Below, piece after piece: positions 43,948 through 53,376 of a stretch of 64,000 nt of DNA (the first letter of the stretch is position 1; every line of letters begins with the position of its first letter). The stretch lies in contig CAVSMC010000002.1 of NCBI GenBank assembly GCA_963728935.1, positions 1 to 64,000 on the forward strand, read 5' to 3'. This DNA comes from CAVSMC01 sp963728935 (lineage in GTDB: Bacteria > Pseudomonadota > Gammaproteobacteria > Burkholderiales > Casimicrobiaceae). Made by a program: the position numbers and the translations under genes. The notes under the pieces were generated by a model that worked only from the letters and a program-made list of their open reading frames with translations, had not been told where the DNA came from and made no database searches.

Positions 43948-45297
43948 GTGAGCCGGGTGCTTACCTGGATTGGCGTCACGGTCGCCTGCGTTGCCTGCGT
44001 CGGGTGCGGGGGGACGCTGCAGCCGCATCCTTGGACCGAATCGCACTCGGATCGCAGCAATAGCGGATTCAACCCGATACGGACCGTCGACGCGACCGCG
44101 TCGACGAAGAAATGGTCGGTCGAGGTCGGCCCCCTCACCGCTTCGACGCCCATCGTCGCGCCGAACGGAACGATCCATATCGGCAATTTCGCGGGCGAAG
44201 CCGTCGGCGTCAATCCCGACGGCACGATTCGTTTCCGCCGCCGCCTGGGCAGCCACATCATCGCACCGCCGGCGGTCGATCCGGTGAGCGGCGATGTCAT
44301 CTATCTCGTTCAGAATCCGGTCAACCAAACCGACTTCGGTTCGTTTGTCTACCGCGTTTCGCCCGAAGGCATCACGCTCGCATCATCGGCCGAGAACGTC
44401 TACACGACCGGTGCGCCGAAGCTCTGGCGCGATTACATTTTCGTTGTCGGCTATTCGTACCTTTACGTGTTCGACCGCGTGAGCCTCGCGCTCGTCGCGA
44501 AGCAATGGCTTTGGAGAGACCATTGCGTCTTCCTCGTCTGCGCGGGCAGCGACCCGTTCAGTTTTCTGTGGACGGCCGGCGACACGATCTGGTGCGCGAT
44601 AAGGTCATGGCCCAGCGATTGCCTCGCGAAGCTCGAGCGAGGCGGTCCGGTCCACGAAGCAACGCTTGCGATACTCGACAGCCGAACCTTTGCGCCGGAC
44701 CCCAACGAACCGCTTCTGTTCATCACCAATCAACACTGCGCGAGCGCCTGGCGGTTCAGGCCGACTGCGGCCGAGAACGACAAGATCCAGTTCGCGTGGG
44801 ATCGGCGGTTCGTGCAAGTCGGCTGCAGCTCGAAGCGCGTGCGCTCGACTTCGCCTGCGGTGGTCGCTGACGGACGTGCGGTGTTCGGCGATCAAACGGG
44901 ACGACTCGTGTCGATCGATCCCGTCACCGGTCAGCAATTGTGGGCACACGAAAGCGGCCAGTCCGTGCAAGCGCCGCCTGTGGGCTTCCTGCGCCAGATC
45001 TACGTCGCGCGTTGGGCAAGCTTGTCGGTGCTCGACAGCGATGGAACGCCGATTTCGGAAACGCCGCTGCAAGGCTTCGGCAGCATGGCGGCGCTATCGC
45101 TGGATCACGTGTACGTCGTCACGAGCGAAGGCATCCACTCGTTCGCGCTCGATCCGACGCAACCTTCGACGTTCGACGCATTGACCACCGGCATGCTCCC
45201 GGACATGCAAGTGCAGGCCGGACTGGCGATCGGCCGTGACGGCACGATCTACGTTTCGACGCCGAGCGGCCAACTGCACGCGTACGGCGCGCAATAG
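43948..45297 (+). CDS. PQQ-like beta-propeller lipoprotein
   Basis: A 449-residue protein with repeated propeller blades, for example VAPNGTIHIGNFAGEAVGVNPDG, GRAVFGDQTGRLVSIDPVTGQ and LAIGRDGTIYVSTPSGQLHAYG. I start it at GTG 43948, which gives a lipoprotein signal ending VACVGC; the frame upstream is basic and unlikely. Such BamB/PQQ-like propellers are often scaffolds rather than enzymes. About 330 bp upstream hold no gene. Confidence 0.8.
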   Translation: MSRVLTWIGVTVACVACVGCGGTLQPHPWTESHSDRSNSGFNPIRTVDATASTKKWSVEVGPLTASTPIVAPNGTIHIGNFAGEAVGVNPDGTIRFRRRLGSHIIAPPAVDPVSGDVIYLVQNPVNQTDFGSFVYRVSPEGITLASSAENVYTTGAPKLWRDYIFVVGYSYLYVFDRVSLALVAKQWLWRDHCVFLVCAGSDPFSFLWTAGDTIWCAIRSWPSDCLAKLERGGPVHEATLAILDSRTFAPDPNEPLLFITNQHCASAWRFRPTAAENDKIQFAWDRRFVQVGCSSKRVRSTSPAVVADGRAVFGDQTGRLVSIDPVTGQQLWAHESGQSVQAPPVGFLRQIYVARWASLSVLDSDGTPISETPLQGFGSMAALSLDHVYVVTSEGIHSFALDPTQPSTFDALTTGMLPDMQVQAGLAIGRDGTIYVSTPSGQLHAYGAQ

Positions 45298-45489
45298 GAC
45301 GAACGCGGAAAAGCTGCGGATCCCGTTTGCTCTTTCACGGTGGTATCCGTCGATTCGCCGACATCGCATTGGTAGCGCACGGGAGCCACTTAGCTGCGCG
45401 AGATGCTGCACCGCACCATGTCTGGCGGAATGGCCGAATGCCGTGCCGCGGTATGATGCTTCGCCTCGCTTGGACAATTACGGTCAGCC

Positions 45490-46416
45490 ATGTCGGATCG
45501 TCGCCTGCAAACCTTTCACGCGGTCGCGAAGCATCGCTCGTTCACGAAGGCGGCCGATGCGCTTTGCATGACGCAGCCGGCGGTCACGTTCCAGATCCGC
45601 CAGCTCGAGGAGCATTTCGACACGCGGTTGTTCGACCGCGCGAACGGCCGGATCGCGTTGACCCCTGCTGGTGTCGTCGCGCTCGACTATGCGGAGCGCA
45701 TCCTCGCGCTGTCGGCGGAGCTCGACCGCAAGTTGAAGGAAATGAGCGGCCACGAAGCGGGCCCGCTGTTGATCGGCGCGAGCACGACCATCGCCGAATT
45801 CCTGCTGCCGAAGATCCTGGGCGAGTTCAAGTCGCGCCATCCCGCGGTCGTGCCTCAGCTCGTCGTCGCCAATTCGGAGGTCGTGCAGGCGCGCGTGGCC
45901 GGGCGAAGCCTCGACCTGGGCTTTATCGAAGGCGACTCGCATCTGCCCACGCTCGTGACGGAGGTGTGCTGCGACGACGAATTGCAGGTCGTTTGCGCGC
46001 CGTCGCATCCGCTGGCGCGACAAAAGGCGCTTGCGCTGCAGACGCTGACGGAGCATCCGTACATCAGTCGCGAGCTGGGGTCGGGCACACGCGAGGTCAT
46101 CGACCATTACTTGCACAAGGAGGGCCTCGCGCCCGACTCGCTGCACGTGGTCATGGAAGCGAGCAGTCCCGAGGCGCTCAAGGGGCTTGTCGCAACGGGC
46201 CTCGGCTTCGCGATCATGTCGCGCGCAACCGCGGAGAAAGAGGTGCGGTTGGGAGACCTCGTTCATATTCCCTTGGAACCACCGCTGATACGGCATTTGT
46301 CGGTCGTGTATCCGAAGGAACGCATTCATTCGAGGATCGTCAGCGGCTTCGTCGACTTCGCCAAGGAGAAGCTTGCGGCGATGCGAACCAGCCAGACCAG
46401 CCTCGCCGCGGACTGA
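45490..46416 (+). CDS. LysR-family transcriptional regulator
   Basis: A 308-residue LTTR. The N-terminal winged HTH reads FHAVAKHRSFTKAADALCMTQPAVTFQIRQLEEHF. The effector domain shows LLIGASTTIAEFLLPKIL and VATGLGFAIMSRATA. It is related to CbbR/CysL-type regulators. It is convergent with the ATP sulfurylase gene, so a link to sulfur assimilation or oxidation is possible but unproven. Confidence 0.9.
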   Translation: MSDRRLQTFHAVAKHRSFTKAADALCMTQPAVTFQIRQLEEHFDTRLFDRANGRIALTPAGVVALDYAERILALSAELDRKLKEMSGHEAGPLLIGASTTIAEFLLPKILGEFKSRHPAVVPQLVVANSEVVQARVAGRSLDLGFIEGDSHLPTLVTEVCCDDELQVVCAPSHPLARQKALALQTLTEHPYISRELGSGTREVIDHYLHKEGLAPDSLHVVMEASSPEALKGLVATGLGFAIMSRATAEKEVRLGDLVHIPLEPPLIRHLSVVYPKERIHSRIVSGFVDFAKEKLAAMRTSQTSLAAD

Positions 46417-46459
46417 AGCGCCGGCGGTTGCAATGCGCCCCACAGCGCGCGCCGAAGCG

Positions 46460-47677
46460 CTAACGTGCCGAGTGCCCGACGAGCCTCACCTCGACTTTCT
46501 CGTCGGCTCCGAGCGATTCGTAATATTCGCGCAGGATTTCGAGCACTTCGGGTCGGCTGAATTCGGCCGGGACGGCGCTGCCTTCGGATAGCCACTTGCG
46601 AAGCTTCGTGCCCGACACGAGCAGGCGATCCGCATCGTCGTGAGGGCAGGTTCGCGCCGATGCCATGCCCCCGCACTTGTAGCACCAGAACGTCCAGTCG
46701 ATTTTCATCGGCTCGATCACGAGCGCGTCGCGGGGGATTTCGTCGAAGATGCGATGCGCGTCGAACGGTCCGTAGTAGTTGCCGACGCCCGCGTGATCGC
46801 GGCCGAGAATCTGGTAGGCACAACCGTAGTTCTGCCGGAACACGGCGTGCAGCAGCGCCTCCCGCGGACCCGCGTAGCGCATGTCGAGCGGATAGCCGCC
46901 CTGCAGCACGGTGCCCGCGCGGAAGTACTTGTCGATCAGCACGCCGATGGCACGCGTGCGCACCTCGGCCGGAATATCGCCCGGCTTCAAATGGCCGAGA
47001 AGGGAATGCACGAGCACGCCGTCGCAGACTTCTATCGCGACCTTGGCGAGATATTCGTGCGAGCGATGCATCGGGTTGCGCGTCTGGAACGCGGCGACGC
47101 GCGACCAGCCCAGCCGCTCGAATTCGGCTCGCGTCTGCGCCGGCGTCATGAACAGCGGACCATACCCGGCCCGAAAGCCGCCGTCGCCAAGGACGCGCAC
47201 CGGACCAGCGAGATTGACCTCGCCCTGCCGCATCACCATTTGCACGCCCGGGTGCGCAGCGTCCGTCGTCTTGAAGACCGCCGTGCATTCGTGACCCTTG
47301 TCGATTCGATATTTCTCATCGACGCGGAGCACGGCGAGCACGCCGTCGCCGTCCGGGTCGATCAGGGCGACCTCGTCGCCGATCGCGATGGAATCGGCGT
47401 TCGCCTCATCGATCGACAGCGTGATCGGGATCGGCCAGAACACGCCGTCGGCCGTGTGCATGTCGTCGCACACGCCCTTCCAGTCGGCGTGGCTCATGAA
47501 ACCCGCGAGCGGCGTGAAACCTCCGATACCGAGCATCACGAGGTCGCCCTTCTCTCGCGATGTAATAGGCAACTTGCGGAGCTTCTGCGCCCGGCGCAGT
47601 TGCTCCGCGCGATGCTCGCCATCGAGTTGAAGCGGCCGCAAACCGCGGCCTCCGTGCGGCGGAATCAGCGCAGACAT
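46460..47677 (-). CDS. sat: Sulfate adenylyltransferase (ATP sulfurylase)
   Basis: A 405-residue single-polypeptide ATP sulfurylase of the Sat/MET3 type, not CysDN. It interconverts sulfate plus ATP and adenylylsulfate plus pyrophosphate. Motifs are AFQTRNPMHRSHEYLAK and LGRDHAGVGNYYGP, and a zinc-type cluster CYKCGGMASARTCPHD lies near the C-terminus. No APS kinase domain or apr genes adjoin. In sulfur oxidisers this enzyme runs towards ATP formation; direction here cannot be told. Confidence 0.95.
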   Translation of the reverse strand: MSALIPPHGGRGLRPLQLDGEHRAEQLRRAQKLRKLPITSREKGDLVMLGIGGFTPLAGFMSHADWKGVCDDMHTADGVFWPIPITLSIDEANADSIAIGDEVALIDPDGDGVLAVLRVDEKYRIDKGHECTAVFKTTDAAHPGVQMVMRQGEVNLAGPVRVLGDGGFRAGYGPLFMTPAQTRAEFERLGWSRVAAFQTRNPMHRSHEYLAKVAIEVCDGVLVHSLLGHLKPGDIPAEVRTRAIGVLIDKYFRAGTVLQGGYPLDMRYAGPREALLHAVFRQNYGCAYQILGRDHAGVGNYYGPFDAHRIFDEIPRDALVIEPMKIDWTFWCYKCGGMASARTCPHDDADRLLVSGTKLRKWLSEGSAVPAEFSRPEVLEILREYYESLGADEKVEVRLVGHSAR

Positions 47678-47813
47678 GGGAATTCGCGCTCCTTCGATTT
47701 CCGTCGGTAACGCTAGCCCAGGACGGGCGCGTGCGTGCGCGAAAATGCTGATGGGCCCATAAGGGCGCTCGATGTGCGCGGTGCCGAGGGCCCGGTCAAG
47801 CTATGATTCGCGC

Positions 47814-48326
47814 ATGAAGATCTGCATCGTATCGGACAGCCACGATCGCTCCGATGCGCTCGCGCGCGCGGTCGGCGACGGCGCGGCGGCGGGCGCTACT
47901 GTCGTCATCCATTGCGGCGACATCATCGGCACGCAGACGCTTCGTGCGGCCATGAATCTTGGCTTGCCGATGCACGTCATCCACGGCAACAATCTCGGCG
48001 ACCCCGTGTCGCTCAGTCGTTGGGCGCGCGACAGCGGCGGGCTGTTGCATTACCACGGCGCCGATGCGCGTCTCGAACTGGGCGGACGGCGGATCTTCGT
48101 CGTCCATTATCCGGAGTACGGTTACGCGATGGCCTGCACGGGAGACTGGGATCTCGTCTGCTGCGGGCATTCGCACTGCGCGGGCATCGAGCGCGTCGGA
48201 AACGTCAAGGGTGGAGCGACCTGGCTCGTCAATCCGGGAACGGTCGCGGCGCTTGCCGCCCCTGCGAGCTGGATCCTCGGGGATCTCGGCGCCATGTCGT
48301 TCGACATCCGCACGCTCGCTGCGTGA
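47814..48326 (+). CDS. YfcE/MJ0936-type metallophosphoesterase
   Basis: A 170-residue calcineurin-like phosphoesterase starting at ATG 47814. Metal-binding motifs run in order: IVSDSHDRSDAL (DxH), VIHCGDIIG (GD), VIHGNNLGD (GN[N/H]), VVHYPEYGYA and CGHSHCAGIER (GHxH). It is a cytoplasmic phosphodiesterase of unknown substrate. Convergent with the MarR gene. Confidence 0.9.
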   Translation: MKICIVSDSHDRSDALARAVGDGAAAGATVVIHCGDIIGTQTLRAAMNLGLPMHVIHGNNLGDPVSLSRWARDSGGLLHYHGADARLELGGRRIFVVHYPEYGYAMACTGDWDLVCCGHSHCAGIERVGNVKGGATWLVNPGTVAALAAPASWILGDLGAMSFDIRTLAA

Positions 48327-48410
48327 TTGGACGGCGGACCGCGGCGTCACGGCACTTTGGTATCGCGCGAAGCGCCGCGAGGCGCGTCATCGCCGTACGA
48401 ACCGGGGAGG

Positions 48411-48911
48411 TTATGACTCTATCGCGTCGTCTCGATCGAGATTGCTGATCATCGCGATCAACGTGGCCCGCGTGATTTCCACGTTGCGCGACGGCACGCC
48501 GCGAATCGCCACGCGATTGACCTCCTCGGCGAGCGGGATCAGCTTGTCCTTGAGCGCCTTGCCCTTGGGCGTCAGATAGACGTACTTGTTCTTCAGGTTG
48601 CCCGGCCGTTTGCGGCGGGTGATGTAGCCCTCGCGCTCCATCGATTGTAGTGCGGCGAATGTCGTCGGATTCTTCACGCCCGCCAACGTGCTGAGCTCTG
48701 TCTGGGTGATGCCGTCGCGCTCCCACAAGATGCGAAAGAAAGTCCAATAGCCGAGTGCGATCGACTGCTTCATCAGCCGGTGCATCAGCGAACGCGCGAG
48801 AGCGCGCACCGCGTCCTTGATCAATGGCGCGAGCCGATCGCTTGGCACGGCCTCGCGCCAGAGTCCCCGAAACTGGCGATCGAGACTCTCCTCCAGTTTT
48901 CGTTTCGACAT
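48411..48911 (-). CDS. MarR-family transcriptional regulator
   Basis: A winged-helix regulator with ITQTELSTLAGVKNPTTFAAL, QSMEREGYITRRKRPGNLKNK and YLTPKGKALKDKLIPLAEEV. The conservative start at ATG 48911 gives 166 residues; ATG 48995 would add 28 residues. Neither has a clear ribosome binding site. Target genes are unknown. Confidence 0.82.
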   Translation of the reverse strand: MSKRKLEESLDRQFRGLWREAVPSDRLAPLIKDAVRALARSLMHRLMKQSIALGYWTFFRILWERDGITQTELSTLAGVKNPTTFAALQSMEREGYITRRKRPGNLKNKYVYLTPKGKALKDKLIPLAEEVNRVAIRGVPSRNVEITRATLIAMISNLDRDDAIES

Positions 48912-49083
48912 GAAAAGCGCCAACGTCGCGCGGTGGTGGTTGAGCGGGACGATATTGTATTCGACGGCCCGACGTCGTCGGCGAGCCCGCGACATCGGCG
49001 GCGCGCGCCAATCTTGACATAGCGCAAAGGCATCGCTTCGCACGGAGAATACGCTGGAACGGCAATCATCCGGCGAGGCCGTC

Positions 49084-49287
49084 ATGTTCCATCTCTTTCC
49101 CAGACGAAGCCGCGAACACGTCGTCGCCAACGGCAGGGTCGGATGTCCGTTGCGCCGCTGCGACGTCGAAGTCGATCTATGTCTCGACTGCCAATGGTTC
49201 GAGGACATGGAGTCGAACAAGACCTTTGCTGTCGTTCGCTGCGAACGTCCGCGCCAGTATTTCAGCGGCGACGAGTACGTGGGCTGA
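49084..49287 (+). CDS. Small cysteine-rich protein, probable metal binder
   Basis: A 67-residue protein with CPLRRCDVEVDLCLDCQWF followed by a later VRCERP, giving five closely placed cysteines that could hold zinc. No family recognised with certainty. It is divergent from the MarR gene across about 170 bp. Confidence 0.6.
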   Translation: MFHLFPRRSREHVVANGRVGCPLRRCDVEVDLCLDCQWFEDMESNKTFAVVRCERPRQYFSGDEYVG

Positions 49288-49474
49288 ACGGCGCCCACGG
49301 CGCCGCGCGCGACTCGCGTACGGCGCGGGTCCGTTCTTATGCGCAACACGCCGAGCGACAAGAACGGCGCTCGGTTCTGGTCGCCCGCGTTGCGCGCGTT
49401 TCGCCAGGCAACGAAGGGCAAGCGATCTTCGGCTGCGGCGTTGAGAGCGTCGCCGTAGTGCGGTGGGGATGTCG

Positions 49475-50623
49475 CTAACGACCGGCGAGCGCCGGCGCCG
49501 CGATGTCGACCAACGCCCGCTCGAGGTTGTTCACCGTGCGGTTGATATTTTGAAGTTTGTCGAGTCCGAAAAGGCCGATGCGGAATGTGCGGAAATCCGC
49601 GGGCTCGTCACATTGCAGCGGCACGCCTGCGGCGGCCTGCACCCCGCGCGCGATGAACTTGCTTCCGTTGTGCACGTCCTTGTCGTCGGTGTAGCTCACG
49701 ACGACGCCCGGAGCTTCGAATCCGGGCGCAGCCACGCTCGGCATCCCATGCACGGCGAGCAGCGCGCGCACCTTGGCTCCAAGCTCCTGTTGCGCCGCGC
49801 GCGCCTTCTCGAGGCCGAAGCGCTCGGTCTCCTTCATGGTGTCGCGCAGTATCTTCAACCCGTCGGTCGGCATCGTCGCGTGGTACGCGTGGCCGCCGCT
49901 TTCGTAGGTTTCCATGATGCCGAGCCAGCGCTTGAGATCGCACGCGAAGCTCGTGCTGGTCGTGTCGTCGATCGCGGCGCGCGCACGCTCTGACAGCATG
50001 ACGAGCGCACAGCACGGTGAGCTGCTCCAGCCCTTTTGCGGCGCGCTGATCAGCACATCGACGCCTGTCGCGCGCATGTTCACCCAGATCGCGCCCGAGG
50101 CGATGCAGTCGAGCACGAACATCGCGCCGGTCGCGTGCGCGGCGTCGGCGACGGCGCGCAAGTACGAATCGGGCAGCAGAATGCCCGACGCGGTTTCCAC
50201 GTGCGGCGCGAAGACGACATCCGGCCGCTCACTGGCAATGACCGCGACGACTTCCTCGACCGGTGGCGGCGCATACGGAGCGTGTCGCCCCGAGCGTATC
50301 GGACGCGCCTTCAATGCCGTCTCGTGCGCGGGAATGCGGCCCATCTCGAAGATCTGCGTCCAGCGATAGCTGAACCACCCGTTGCGGATCACCAAGCACT
50401 TCCTGCCGGTCGCGAACTGGCGCGCGACCGCTTCCATGCCGAAGGTGCCACTGCCCGGGACGACGACGGCGCAATGCGCGTCGTAGGTACGCTTGAGCGT
50501 TGTACCGATGTCGCGCATGATGCCCTGGAAGCTCGCGGACATGTGGTTGAGCGCGCGGTCGGTGAAGACCACCGAGTATTCGAGCAAGCCGTCGGGATCG
50601 ACGTTGGGCAGTAGGCCAGGCAC
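49475..50623 (-). CDS. Class V pyridoxal-phosphate aminotransferase (alanine-glyoxylate type)
   Basis: A 382-residue fold-type I aminotransferase. I choose GTG 50623 (MPGLLPNVDPDGLLEYSVVF) because GGAG lies eight bases upstream and homologues begin this way. Motifs are GSGTFGMEAVARQF (cofactor phosphate loop), VLDCIASGAIWVN (Asp to pyridine nitrogen) and the Schiff-base Lys in ISAPQKGWSSSPCC. Family members include alanine- and serine-glyoxylate and 2-aminoethylphosphonate transaminases; the exact substrate is open. Confidence 0.85.
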   Translation of the reverse strand: MPGLLPNVDPDGLLEYSVVFTDRALNHMSASFQGIMRDIGTTLKRTYDAHCAVVVPGSGTFGMEAVARQFATGRKCLVIRNGWFSYRWTQIFEMGRIPAHETALKARPIRSGRHAPYAPPPVEEVVAVIASERPDVVFAPHVETASGILLPDSYLRAVADAAHATGAMFVLDCIASGAIWVNMRATGVDVLISAPQKGWSSSPCCALVMLSERARAAIDDTTSTSFACDLKRWLGIMETYESGGHAYHATMPTDGLKILRDTMKETERFGLEKARAAQQELGAKVRALLAVHGMPSVAAPGFEAPGVVVSYTDDKDVHNGSKFIARGVQAAAGVPLQCDEPADFRTFRIGLFGLDKLQNINRTVNNLERALVDIAAPALAGR

Positions 50624-51031
50624 GATGGAGCTCCGGACGATCGACAGTGTTGTCTGCCGTAAGGTTAACATCCCGGGCGGCAACGTCGCTGCGTGACTGC
50701 TCGGCGGAAGCGTCACGTCCACCCACGTACGGCACGCGGTTGCCTTGACTTGCTCGTATCCGAGGCAATTCTCGATTGGCGGCTTCCGTAACGGCGACGC
50801 ATCGCGTTGTGGTCGCATCGTCGAAGGATGTTCGCCGAAAGGCTGGCGGCGTCGGCGTGTCGCGAATCGGTGCAAATCTTGATACCCTCGTCGATGGCCG
50901 GTCTCCTCGCTGGTTGCCGACGACTCGTTCTGGGCATTCGGCTGGGCGCGGCTTGCCGCCCAGATCTTCGTTGCCGGACACCGGCAGTCGCGCTTCCACT
51001 ACGCGACCCACTTGTCTAATGGAGAAGCCGC
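50624..51031. other. Divergent intergenic region
   Basis: About 400 bp between the aminotransferase start and gtsA. No gene is supported. A ttgact hexamer at 50742-50747 could be a -35 element for the sugar importer operon, but no clear -10 partner was found. Confidence 0.3.
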
Positions 51032-52285
51032 ATGAAAACCCGACTCGTAAAGCCGACACTCGCTGCTTCTGTCGCGGCCCTCTTCGCTTGCAGCAACGCT
51101 TGGCCGGCCGAAGTTGAGGTGCTGCATTGGTGGACTTCCGGCGGTGAAGCCAAGTCGGTCGGCGAGCTGAAGAAGATCATGGAATCCAAAGGTGACAAGT
51201 GGAAGGATTTCGCTGTCGCCGGTGGCGGCGGCGAGAACGCCATGACCGTTCTGAAGTCGCGAGTCGTGTCGGGCAATCCGCCCACCGCTGCGCAGATCAA
51301 GGGCCCGAGCATTCAGGAATGGGGCCGCGAGGGCGTGCTTGCCAATCTGGACGACACCGCCAAGGCGGGCAAGTGGGACACGCTGCTGCCGCCGGTGGTA
51401 AGCACTGTCATGAAGTACAAGGGCAACTACGTGGCAGTTCCCGTTAACGTGCACCGCGTGAACTGGATGTGGGTCAATCCGGAAGTATTCAAAAAAGCCG
51501 GCGCACGGATACCCAAGACCTGGGACGAATTCGCCGCGGCGGCCGAGAAGATCCAAAAGGCGGGATTCATTGCGGTCGCCCACGGCGGCCAGCCATGGCA
51601 GGACTTCACCGTGTTCGAATCCGTCGTGCTGGGCGTCGGCGGGGCGGACTTCTACAAGAAAGCGCTGGTGGATCTCGATCAGAATTCGCTCAAGGGCCCG
51701 ACCATGGAGAAGGCCTTCGCCACGCTACGCATGGTGCGAAAGTATGTCGACAAGGATTTCTCCGGACGCGACTGGAACCTCGCCACCGCGATGGTGATCC
51801 AGGGAAAGGCGGCAATGCAGTTCATGGGCGATTGGGCCAAGGGCGAGTTCACCGCCGCCGGCAAGAAGCCCGGCACCGACTATGTGTGCGCCGACGCCCC
51901 CGGAACAGCGAATAGTTTCACCTTCAACATCGACAGCTTCGTCATGTTCCGCCAGAAGACCGCCGACGCCAAGAAGGGTCAAGCCGATCTTGCCAATGCG
52001 ATCATGAGCCCCGAGTTCCAGGAGGTGTTCAACCTGAACAAGGGATCGATCCCGGCGCGGTTGGACGTCAAGCTGGACAAGTTCGACGACTGCGCGAAGA
52101 AGTCGAACGCGGACTTCGTCGCGACCTCGGCGAAGGGCTCGCTGGTTCCGAGCATTGCGCATGCGATGGCGGTTCCCGCCGCCACCGCCGGCGCTATGCA
52201 GGACGTGGTGACGCAGTTCTTCAATTCGGACATGGCGCCAAAGACCGCTGCGGAAAAGCTCGCTGCCGCCGCTAAGACCAGATAG
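51032..52285 (+). CDS. gtsA: Glucose/mannose ABC transporter substrate-binding protein
   Basis: A 417-residue periplasmic binding protein with a signal peptide (ASVAALFACSNAWPA) and the family-typical start VEVLHWWTSGGEAKSVGELK. Close similarity to Pseudomonas GtsA shows in AVAGGGGENAMTVLKSRV, VNVHRVNWMWVNPEVFKKAG and AHGGQPWQDFTVFE. It delivers sugar to the GtsBC permease encoded next. GGAG precedes the ATG by eight bases. Confidence 0.92.
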   Translation: MKTRLVKPTLAASVAALFACSNAWPAEVEVLHWWTSGGEAKSVGELKKIMESKGDKWKDFAVAGGGGENAMTVLKSRVVSGNPPTAAQIKGPSIQEWGREGVLANLDDTAKAGKWDTLLPPVVSTVMKYKGNYVAVPVNVHRVNWMWVNPEVFKKAGARIPKTWDEFAAAAEKIQKAGFIAVAHGGQPWQDFTVFESVVLGVGGADFYKKALVDLDQNSLKGPTMEKAFATLRMVRKYVDKDFSGRDWNLATAMVIQGKAAMQFMGDWAKGEFTAAGKKPGTDYVCADAPGTANSFTFNIDSFVMFRQKTADAKKGQADLANAIMSPEFQEVFNLNKGSIPARLDVKLDKFDDCAKKSNADFVATSAKGSLVPSIAHAMAVPAATAGAMQDVVTQFFNSDMAPKTAAEKLAAAAKTR

Positions 52286-52434
52286 CTCGGCAACCGCAAG
52301 GAAGCGGCCGCGCGCCGGCAGCGGCTACCGGGACAGCAAGAGCGCAATCGGGAGGCCTGGACTCTGCTGCTTGGGTGAGCGGCAAGGCGGGCGACCGCCT
52401 TGTCGCAATCGGGGTCCGCCGCAAGGAGAGGCGC

Positions 52435-53376
52435 ATGGATTCCACAAGTCAGAGGACGGCGGCCGTCGCAGCCTCGCCTGGCAGACACGGCTCTCGCGAT
52501 TTCCTCGACAGGATCGAGCAGTGGCTGCCCAAGATCGTTGTCGCGCCCACGTTCGTCTGCGCGCTGGTCTTCGTCTACGGCTTCATCCTGTGGAACGCCT
52601 ATCTATCGTTCACGCCGTCCCGCATGTTGCCCAACTACGAATTCGCGGGGCTCGACCAGTATCAGGCGCTGTTCGGAAACGAGCGTTGGTGGGTCGCGCT
52701 GAAGAACCTCGCTCTGTTCGGCGGGCTGTTCATCTTCATCTGTTTGACCGTCGGTCTGTTGCTGGCAATTCTGCTCGACCAGAAGGTGCGAGCGGAAGGC
52801 TTCATCCGCTCGATCTACCTCTACCCGATGGCGCTGTCGTTCATCGTCACCGGCACCGCGTGGAAGTGGATTCTCAACCCCGGCCTGGGACTGGAAAGGG
52901 CGGTGCGAGCCATGGGCTTCGCCGATTTCACCTTCGACTGGCTGATCAATCCTGACAAGGTGATCTTCACGGTGGTGATCGCGGGTGTGTGGCAGTCCTC
53001 CGGGTTCGTGATGGCGCTGTTCCTCGCAGGCCTGCGCGGCATCGATGACTCGATCATCAAGGCCGCGCAGGTGGACGGTGCGTCGTTGCCGACCATTTAC
53101 CGGCGCATCATCATCCCGTCGCTGCGGCCGGTGTTCTTCTCGAGCTTCATCATCCTCGCGCACATCGCAATCAAGAGCTTCGATCTCGTGATGGCGCTGA
53201 CCGGCGGCGGCCCGGGCAACGCCAGCGACCTGCCGGCCACTTTCATGTACGCGTTCGCTTTTACGCGCAACCAGATCGGTCTCGGCGCCGCCAGCGCCAT
53301 GATGATGCTCATGATCGTGGTCGCCGTGATCGTGCCGTTCATGTATTCGGAGTTGAAGGGGACACGCCGTGAATGA
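52435..53376 (+). CDS. gtsB: Sugar ABC transporter permease GtsB
   Basis: A 313-residue MalF-type permease starting at ATG 52435 behind AAGGAGAG. It has six membrane helices and the cytoplasmic EAA loop ASLPTIYRRIIIPSLRPVFF, which contacts the ATPase. It forms the channel with the next gene product and overlaps it by eight bases. Confidence 0.92.
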   Translation: MDSTSQRTAAVAASPGRHGSRDFLDRIEQWLPKIVVAPTFVCALVFVYGFILWNAYLSFTPSRMLPNYEFAGLDQYQALFGNERWWVALKNLALFGGLFIFICLTVGLLLAILLDQKVRAEGFIRSIYLYPMALSFIVTGTAWKWILNPGLGLERAVRAMGFADFTFDWLINPDKVIFTVVIAGVWQSSGFVMALFLAGLRGIDDSIIKAAQVDGASLPTIYRRIIIPSLRPVFFSSFIILAHIAIKSFDLVMALTGGGPGNASDLPATFMYAFAFTRNQIGLGAASAMMMLMIVVAVIVPFMYSELKGTRRE

